A stretch of 44,254 bases of DNA, taken from Acidobacteriota bacterium. Its GTDB lineage: Bacteria; Acidobacteriota; Blastocatellia; Pyrinomonadales; Pyrinomonadaceae. The position numbers and the translations under genes are program-made. The notes under the pieces were generated by a model that ran no database searches, was not told where the DNA came from, and worked only from the letters and a program-made list of their open reading frames with translations. This document shows positions 35,942 to 41,647 of this stretch, piece after piece. The stretch is taken from positions 1-44,254 of the forward strand of contig JAKOVX010000065.1 in NCBI GenBank assembly GCA_029781855.1, read 5' to 3'. Every line of letters starts with the position of its first letter. Position 1 is the first letter of the stretch.

Positions 35942-36680
35942 TGCTTTTTAAATATGCAGCCAAGCCGACGGCAAAATCCTCCGCGGCGGCACGTTGAGAA
36001 ATAAAATCGATATTGATCCCAAGCTCGCGTGCGCTAGCGGCGGTGGTGTCGCCGATAGCTGAGCCTCTTAGGTTAGTTATGTCTTCTGCGCCGAAGATAT
36101 TGATAAAACCCTTCACTCCCGACGGGCTGAAAAAGCAAACCCGTCCGATCTCGTTCTTTATGATCCGGTCTACGATGGCTTCGATCAAGCCGGTGGCCGG
36201 TCTGCTGTCAATGGTCCGGTAAACGACAAGTTCGTCCACCGTGGCCGTGCTTCCCAGCAACTGAGGGATCGTCCTAAGGCTTCGGTCGCCGCGAATAAAG
36301 AGCAGTTTCTTACCCGCAAACTCGTCAACGCCGAACGACTCGATCAGTTCCTGAGCGGTATTTGCAGCCTCGTCGTAAACGACGCTCAAGTCATGGCCTG
36401 AGAGAGCTTCTCGTGACCGCCCGCCTAAAGCGTAGACCTTTCCGGAATACGTGACCCCTTCATTTTTCAAACACTCTAAAAAAATTTCCGCGGCTATCGG
36501 GCTAGTTACGAAGATCCCTTCGTACTTGCCGATCTGCCTGACCGTTTCCGCGAGTTCCGTAGGGTCGTCGACAGGTTCGGTCCTGATCAGCTCGAGGTTG
36601 ACTACCTCGAACCCGTTCTCGCGCAACATCTGGCTGAAACCGTCGTCCGGCCTGATCACCAAAATAGCCGGGCCTCGCAT
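35934..36680 (-). CDS. hemD: Uroporphyrinogen-III synthase
   Basis: Closes the hydroxymethylbilane ring with inversion of ring D. 248 aa with the weakly conserved two-lobed HemD layout: AILVIRPDDGFSQMLRENGF, YEGIFVTSPIAAEIFLECLK, GRVCFFSPSGVKGFI and AIGDTTAASARELGI. Sequence conservation in this family is poor, so placement between hemC and hemE is important evidence. One-base overlap with hemC. Confidence 0.92.
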   Translation of the reverse strand: MRGPAILVIRPDDGFSQMLRENGFEVVNLELIRTEPVDDPTELAETVRQIGKYEGIFVTSPIAAEIFLECLKNEGVTYSGKVYALGGRSREALSGHDLSVVYDEAANTAQELIESFGVDEFAGKKLLFIRGDRSLRTIPQLLGSTATVDELVVYRTIDSRPATGLIEAIVDRIIKNEIGRVCFFSPSGVKGFINIFGAEDITNLRGSAIGDTTAASARELGINIDFISQRAAAEDFAVGLAAYLKSIE

Positions 36681-37633
36681 CAGATCACCGCTCCCGCGAC
36701 GGTTTCGGCTTCTGCCCGCGACTCTGCCAGTAGTCTGTCCGCTCCCATTCCGATCAGCATTTCAGCCAAACGGATCCCGATCGCGTCCGCTTCGGACCAC
36801 GGTCCGCTGTCCGATTTGCGATAAACGGTCTTGCCGTCCAATGACCCGACCATGCCCTCGAGTCGCAGGTCGTCGCCTTCGACAGTCGCGTGCGCTCCGA
36901 TCGGAACCTGACAGCCGCCTTCCAAACGGCGGAGAAAAGCACGCTCCGCTGTGATACACAGCCGCGTCGGCCAATGATCTAGAGTCGAAACCACTTCCTG
37001 TACCGCATCGTCACCGTCCCGAACTTCGATCGCGACCGCGCCCTGACCGACTGCCGGAAGCATAATGTTGAACGGGATCAGATGACTAACGCCGGCGCCG
37101 AGCCCCAGCCTGTGCACGCCGGCATACGCGAGGATCATGCCGTCGAGGTCTGAGTCGTTAAACCTATTTAACCGCGTCGGCACGTTGCCGCGAATTTCCT
37201 CGATCTTCAGGTCGGGCCTGAAATTCAACAACTGGCTGCGTCGACGCAGGCTGCCGGTCGCGACACGGGCTCCGGTCGGCAGGTCAGCGATCGACGAAAC
37301 AGTTTTCGAAATGAACACGTCGTTCGGAACCTCACGCTCGCAAACAGCACCGATAACAAGCCCCTCAGGCTGCTCGGTCTGGAGGTCCTTGAGGCTATGA
37401 ACGGCGAGGTCGATATTGCCGTCGAGCAATTCGGTCTCGATCTGTCGGGTGAAAAGGCCCTTGTCGCCTATCTTCGAGAGTGCAACATCGAGCCGTTCGT
37501 CGCCGGTCGTTTTAATGATCCGGATCTCAAAAGTCTTGTCAGGAAAAGCCTTCTGCAAACCCGACGTGACAAAATTCGCCTGCCAAAGGGCCAAGTCGCT
37601 GCCGCGGGTACCGATGATGAATTCTGACTTCAT
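36680..37633 (-). CDS. hemC: Hydroxymethylbilane synthase (porphobilinogen deaminase)
   Basis: Polymerises four porphobilinogens. 317 aa. The dipyrromethane cofactor cysteine is C241 in RRLEGGCQVPIGAHA. Other blocks: IGTRGSDLALWQANFV, DLAVHSLKDLQTEQPEG, PTGARVATGSLRRRSQLL, GNVPTRLNRF, LPAVGQGAVAIEVR. ATGA overlap with the hemA stop (4 nt) and one-base overlap with hemD. Confidence 0.97.
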   Translation of the reverse strand: MKSEFIIGTRGSDLALWQANFVTSGLQKAFPDKTFEIRIIKTTGDERLDVALSKIGDKGLFTRQIETELLDGNIDLAVHSLKDLQTEQPEGLVIGAVCEREVPNDVFISKTVSSIADLPTGARVATGSLRRRSQLLNFRPDLKIEEIRGNVPTRLNRFNDSDLDGMILAYAGVHRLGLGAGVSHLIPFNIMLPAVGQGAVAIEVRDGDDAVQEVVSTLDHWPTRLCITAERAFLRRLEGGCQVPIGAHATVEGDDLRLEGMVGSLDGKTVYRKSDSGPWSEADAIGIRLAEMLIGMGADRLLAESRAEAETVAGAVI

Positions 37634-38886
37634 GCCGCCAGTCTCTGGATCGTCTCGGCTTTAAGCGACCGTAGCCTCTCTATAAGAGAAAAATGACTCT
37701 GCAGGTCAGCGTCAAAATCACCGCCCGACTGGGCAGCCAACTTATGGATCTCGGAAATATTCTGGTTGAGAAACTCTTTTGTTCTGAGAACCTCATGCTT
37801 TTGCTCCGGCGTAGGCTTAAATCCCGTTCGTTCGTAAGCCGGAAGGATCGGCAGCAGGTAATACCAGTTCAAGAACTCGATCATCTCCTCGATGATCATT
37901 TTCTTGACTTTCGGAAGGTCGGTCATTCGCTTCTCATGATAACGGTCCACGATGTGATGCAGATCATCGATATTCTGCAAAATGACGTTCGGATTTTGTT
38001 CAACGGCCGGGTCGACGTCCCTGGGAACCGCGATATCCACCACCAGAACCTTTCGGGTTTGATACGCAAAATCCTCTTTGAATAGCACCGGCTCGCTGGA
38101 TCCCGTCGAGCTGATGACGATATCGACCGACGGCAAATGCTTCTTGAAATCCTCAAAATCAACAACAACGCTTTCGATCGAGGCGTCGCGTTTTATTTCG
38201 CTCAGGAGGTCCTCGGCGTGCTTGCGTGTGCGGTTCGTGACGATTATGCGGCTGACGTTCTTTTCGACCAGTGCCTCGGTCGTAAGCCGGGCCATTTCGC
38301 CCGCACCGATGACGAGCACCGTCTTGCCCCGCAGGGTCCCGAAGACCTTTATCGCCGTCTCAACAGCGACGGTACTCGCCGACGTCGCTCCACCGTGAAT
38401 AGATGTCTGTGTGTATGTGGCCTTCCCGAGTTTCAGGGCACGCTGCAGCATTTGATTGATCACTTTTCCGGCATGTCCCGCTTCGATCGACAATGTGTAG
38501 GCCGCTCGTAATTGCCGCAGGATCTGCGAATCGCCGATCACGCGGCTGTCGATGCTGGTCGCTACGCTGAACAGCTGCTGGCTCGCCGCACACGCTATGT
38601 AGGAAAAGAAATGGTCCTCGGTCAAAACGCCTTCGGCACCCTTGATGTCGATCAACAGTCGTTTGAAATAACCAATATCAATCGACGTAGAGTTGCTGAC
38701 GCAATAAACTTCTGTCCTATTGCACGTCGAAAGAACGAAACATTCGGACAAGCTCCCCCTGACCTTTTCAAGGAAAAGATTGATCTCGCTCTCATTAAGG
38801 TAGAGCTTCTCTCTGATCTCTACCGGCGCCGTTTTGTGATTTAAGCCAAACGCGAAAAGCGTGTGCGTAATACTCTGACTTCTCAA
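37630..38886 (-). CDS. hemA: Glutamyl-tRNA reductase
   Basis: First step of the C5 pathway: reduces glutamyl-tRNA to glutamate 1-semialdehyde with NADPH. 418 aa from TTG 38886, chosen because AGGGAGAG lies 4 nt upstream and the protein then has the normal family length and begins just before TLFAFGLNHKTAPVEIREKL. Longer in-frame ATG starts (39018, 39159) would add 44 or 91 non-conserved residues. The catalytic cysteine is in FVLSTCNRTEVY; also GDSQILRQLRAAYTLSIEAG and VIGAGEMARLTTEAL (NADPH). First gene of the nine-gene hem operon. Confidence 0.94.
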   Translation of the reverse strand: MRSQSITHTLFAFGLNHKTAPVEIREKLYLNESEINLFLEKVRGSLSECFVLSTCNRTEVYCVSNSTSIDIGYFKRLLIDIKGAEGVLTEDHFFSYIACAASQQLFSVATSIDSRVIGDSQILRQLRAAYTLSIEAGHAGKVINQMLQRALKLGKATYTQTSIHGGATSASTVAVETAIKVFGTLRGKTVLVIGAGEMARLTTEALVEKNVSRIIVTNRTRKHAEDLLSEIKRDASIESVVVDFEDFKKHLPSVDIVISSTGSSEPVLFKEDFAYQTRKVLVVDIAVPRDVDPAVEQNPNVILQNIDDLHHIVDRYHEKRMTDLPKVKKMIIEEMIEFLNWYYLLPILPAYERTGFKPTPEQKHEVLRTKEFLNQNISEIHKLAAQSGGDFDADLQSHFSLIERLRSLKAETIQRLAA

Positions 38887-38940
38887 ATCGCTCTCCCTAA
38901 CTGCTGGAGGGTTCTCTGAACCAACACTTATGTTCTGACC

Positions 38941-38946
38941 ATTATA
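38941..38946 (-). promoter_or_regulatory. Possible -10 element of the hem operon
   Basis: Perfect TATAAT on the minus strand, 54 nt upstream of the hemA TTG. No good -35 is seen at 16-18 nt. Instead an imperfect palindrome (GACGGCGG-AAGA-CCGCGTC, 38951-38969) sits just upstream of the -10, where an activator or repressor could bind. Speculative. Confidence 0.3.
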
Positions 38947-39576
38947 TCGTACGACGCGGTCTTCCGCCGTCTCGACAACAGTAAAATTATCTGCGCCTGA
39001 AAAATAAGACTCTTTCATATATATACCGCCCGTTATGATCGCTCCGACCTGACCGATCGGAATGTAAAAAGTAGGACGCCACTTAATTCCTATGACAAAT
39101 ATCGTGCCAGTCCATTTCCCTCTGAACCGGTTGTCCGTCGTTATCGTTTTGGAAAGCAATGCGAATCTGCATAGGAAGCGTTTTGAGGTCGTTAAATTCA
39201 GAGTAAATCATCCGGGGAGTCGTTCTACTAAGAAGAGGATAAGCACCGTAAGATCAATACATCACGCAGCGTCCAGATAACTAAGTATCAGGTGAGTATT
39301 GTTGAACTCGGTTTTCGACTAGGAGGCCCGGGTAGATTTCCAATGATCTCTAACAATGAGCAGTCCCGGACGATGGCAGGAAAATACCACTTTCAGGCTG
39401 ATTTAATAAGTATTACCTTTAGGAAACCAAGCGGGAGCTTTGTCCACGTTGACCAAGGAATTTTCTAAATGACTTGAAATCAGGTGTTTCCAGACGCGGG
39501 AAAGTTCCCGGTGGTGTGAAAATCTCCGCGGGGTTTTTCGCGTTTAGGATTATGCGGAACGGAGTATTGTGATCTG

Positions 39577-39610
39577 ACGTCGGATCGCGACATAATCGAC
39601 GATCCGACGT
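39577..39610. repeat. Perfect 11-bp inverted repeat downstream of the ChaN-like gene
   Basis: ACGTCGGATCG, 12-nt loop, CGATCCGACGT, 33 nt beyond the stop of the ChaN-like gene. No T-run follows on either strand, so it is a poor intrinsic terminator. It could protect the 3' end of the mRNA or serve as an operator. Confidence 0.75.
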
Positions 39611-39642
39611 AATTGTAGAAATACCAGATTTGGAAATATTGC

Positions 39643-40545
39643 CTATCGCTTGCTTCGGGGCAACTTCGCGTCGGTGAGGATCACGTAATCACCAAGATCG
39701 GTATGTTTTGTCTTGTCGAATGTCTTGAAATCATCCTCGGCACGCATCGTGATCACGATCACGCGAGTTTTAGGGCGATATTTAAGAAGGTGTTCAACCG
39801 TCCCAAGCCGGCTCTCGGTATGAAAGCCGCCATTCAGGTGAACGACAAGCGCGTTCTTGTTGCGTTTGAAGATCCTTGAGACGGAGTAGCCCATCGAGGC
39901 GTCCCACAGCGACTGTGAACTTAGGATATTGTCGATCCCCATTTGTGCCTCGGGCGAAGGGCCCATCAGCGCCTTGAATTTTGCGGCGTAAGCGTCGGAT
40001 GCGGTCGCGTACGGCAGCGGCGGGAGCCATTTCTTTGCGTCCTTCGACAGGCCGTTGAGCGTGTCGCGGCCGCCGCGGGAGACCATATTGACGTACCTGC
40101 GAGGACCGTTGGCAGCGACCACCTCGAGCCGTTTTTCCTTGGCAAACTCCACCAGCGGGCGATAGTCGGTCTTGTAGTTTCCCCACGGCCGCGACGAATC
40201 TAAAAACTGCTTTTCGGTGATAAGTCCGCTTAGATACTCATTCACTACGATCTGAACGTCACGTTCGAACATCTCCATCGATAGCGTGACCTTACGCTTC
40301 GCTGCGTATTCCGCGTACACACGGCGAAAAACCTCGGCCTCGATCGCGTGACCGACAGGATCGTCGTGCAATTCGCCGAGAAAGACGACGTCCGCGTTGC
40401 CCGTTGCGGTGATGATGTCCGCCATCGTGACCGGGTTTCCTTTGCCGTCGAAGGCACGAAACTGATCTTCGGAATAGGGCAATTGGGCATCGGCCGTAAC
40501 AGCGGTGATCATAAACAATACAAAGGACAGGACTATGAGTTTCAT
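39643..40545 (-). CDS. ChaN-family (haem-binding uptake-like) protein
   Basis: 300 aa, signal peptide MKLIVLSFVLFMITAVTADA. The ChaN/DUF399 signature is clear: VVFLGELHDDPVGHAIEAEV, VTLSMEMFERDVQIVVNEYL, WGNYKTDYRPLVEFAKEKRL, VVAANGPRRYVNMVSRGG, VVHLNGGFHTESRLG. Campylobacter ChaN is an iron-regulated haem-binding lipoprotein; the superfamily also includes Tiki-type metalloproteases, whose GxxH and NGxxH histidines are kept here. No lipobox is seen, so the protein is probably periplasmic. It lies just upstream of the hem operon on the same strand, separated by the 756-nt gap, and 17 nt downstream of the next gene. Confidence 0.83.
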   Translation of the reverse strand: MKLIVLSFVLFMITAVTADAQLPYSEDQFRAFDGKGNPVTMADIITATGNADVVFLGELHDDPVGHAIEAEVFRRVYAEYAAKRKVTLSMEMFERDVQIVVNEYLSGLITEKQFLDSSRPWGNYKTDYRPLVEFAKEKRLEVVAANGPRRYVNMVSRGGRDTLNGLSKDAKKWLPPLPYATASDAYAAKFKALMGPSPEAQMGIDNILSSQSLWDASMGYSVSRIFKRNKNALVVHLNGGFHTESRLGTVEHLLKYRPKTRVIVITMRAEDDFKTFDKTKHTDLGDYVILTDAKLPRSKR

Positions 40546-40562
40546 AATATCAATGATCGCGG

Positions 40563-41522
40563 CTAGCTATCGCCGCCGCAGATAAGCTGGGCCGCAAGGA
40601 GCGGCAGTGTAAATTCGTGATGGCCGGTGATCGCGAAACCGCGGCCGGCGCCGTTAGCAACGGGGCGGCGGACGACATTGGTCAGCGGCCGATAATGCTG
40701 GATAAAATCGAAATTTGCGGTCGTAATATCAGTCAGTTCGCTCCCGAGATTTCGGACGACGGTCACGGCCTTCAGAAATATCTCCGGCATCGTCACGGCC
40801 GAACCGAAATTGACGTAAACACCGCCGCCGTTCATCTCCCGAACCAGCGAGCAAAACAGCCGGAAATCCGTGTGCGACGATGCTCCGAGGGCGGCACCAT
40901 CGGCAGTCGGATGAAAATGTCCGATGTCCGCACCGATAGTCACGTGTGCGGTGAACGGGATATTTCGTGCATAGGCCGCACAAAGAAGGGACACACTGCC
41001 GAAATTCGGTGAAAGTGCGGAGACTTCCCTGCCCATCGATTCGCCCAGCCCGATATTGTCCGACACCGCCCGAGCAGCCGCCGAATTCAAGATCTCGCCC
41101 GTCTCGCGGGCGGCACCAAAATCGCCGCTCCCGAGGCTTGCGTCAACGTCCTCGCTCGTAAATCCGGCCATCGCGATCTCAGTGTCATGCACAAGGACAG
41201 AGCCATTTCCAGCGATAGCCGTTACAAAACCGCGATCCATCAGGTCGATAAGGATCGGAGCCAGGCCCGTTTTCACGACGTGTCCGCCGATGCCCCAGAT
41301 GACGGGCTTACCGGCGTCCTTCGCCCGCTTGATCCTTCGGCTAAGTTCCCGTAAAGACTCGACTGCGAGGATCTTCGGCAGTTTGCCCAAAAATTCGCCA
41401 AGCGAATCGCTTTCCGCCGGACTCACGGCAAAATCCTCAACCGTCACCTTGCTCGGCCGCGATTCGAGTTCGTAAGTTTTTATCTGGCTGAGATCGATCG
41501 GATCGAGGTCGTATTTGGACAT
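40563..41522 (-). CDS. Conserved protein of unknown function, possible deoxyhypusine-synthase-like fold
   Basis: 319 aa from ATG 41522 (MSKYDLDPIDLSQIKTYELE); the longer open frame runs back through the terminator at 41562-41593 and is unlikely. Conserved-looking blocks: SRPSKVTVEDFA, KPVIWGIGGHVVKTGLAPIL, IDLMDRGFVTAIAGNGSVLV, ETGEILNSAA, HVTIGADIGHFHPTADGAAL, GGGVYVNFGSAVTMPEIFLK and TTANFDFIQHYRPLTNVVRR. The glycine-rich strands and the overall pattern recall NAD-binding deoxyhypusine-synthase-like proteins of bacteria, but the assignment is tentative. It probably shares a transcript with the ChaN-like gene. Confidence 0.65.
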   Translation of the reverse strand: MSKYDLDPIDLSQIKTYELESRPSKVTVEDFAVSPAESDSLGEFLGKLPKILAVESLRELSRRIKRAKDAGKPVIWGIGGHVVKTGLAPILIDLMDRGFVTAIAGNGSVLVHDTEIAMAGFTSEDVDASLGSGDFGAARETGEILNSAAARAVSDNIGLGESMGREVSALSPNFGSVSLLCAAYARNIPFTAHVTIGADIGHFHPTADGAALGASSHTDFRLFCSLVREMNGGGVYVNFGSAVTMPEIFLKAVTVVRNLGSELTDITTANFDFIQHYRPLTNVVRRPVANGAGRGFAITGHHEFTLPLLAAQLICGGDS

Positions 41523-41561
41523 TAATTTTCGTCTGCTAAAGGCAAAATCATAGCATAACCC

Positions 41562-41593
41562 AAACAAAAGCCCCCACCGATCTCGATGGGGGC
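41562..41593 (-). terminator. Rho-independent terminator of the giant extracellular protein gene
   Basis: Read on minus: GCCCCCA, inner loop, TGGGGGC then TTTTGTTT, 54 nt after the stop at 41648. Confidence 0.88.
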
Positions 41594-41647
41594 CGGAAGA
41601 TCGATCGAGCGATTCCCGGTCCCGGCCTCCCCAAGCGATCGACATCA

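Larger units (their letters stand above)
38887..39642. other. 756-nt leader/intergenic region upstream of hemA
   Basis: No convincing gene on either strand; the frame open upstream of hemA shows no conserved sequence. It holds the candidate -10 at 38941-38946, a small perfect palindrome CGGGAA-AG-TTCCCG (39499-39512) and a longer hairpin at 39577-39610. The region is much longer than other gaps in this window, so it may contain the hem operon control region or a small RNA. No known riboswitch motif was recognised. Confidence 0.6.

Noticed and set aside
39083..39171. Small 29-codon frame upstream of hemA on the minus strand
   Set aside because: No ribosome binding site or recognisable sequence; too short to separate from chance in non-coding DNA.
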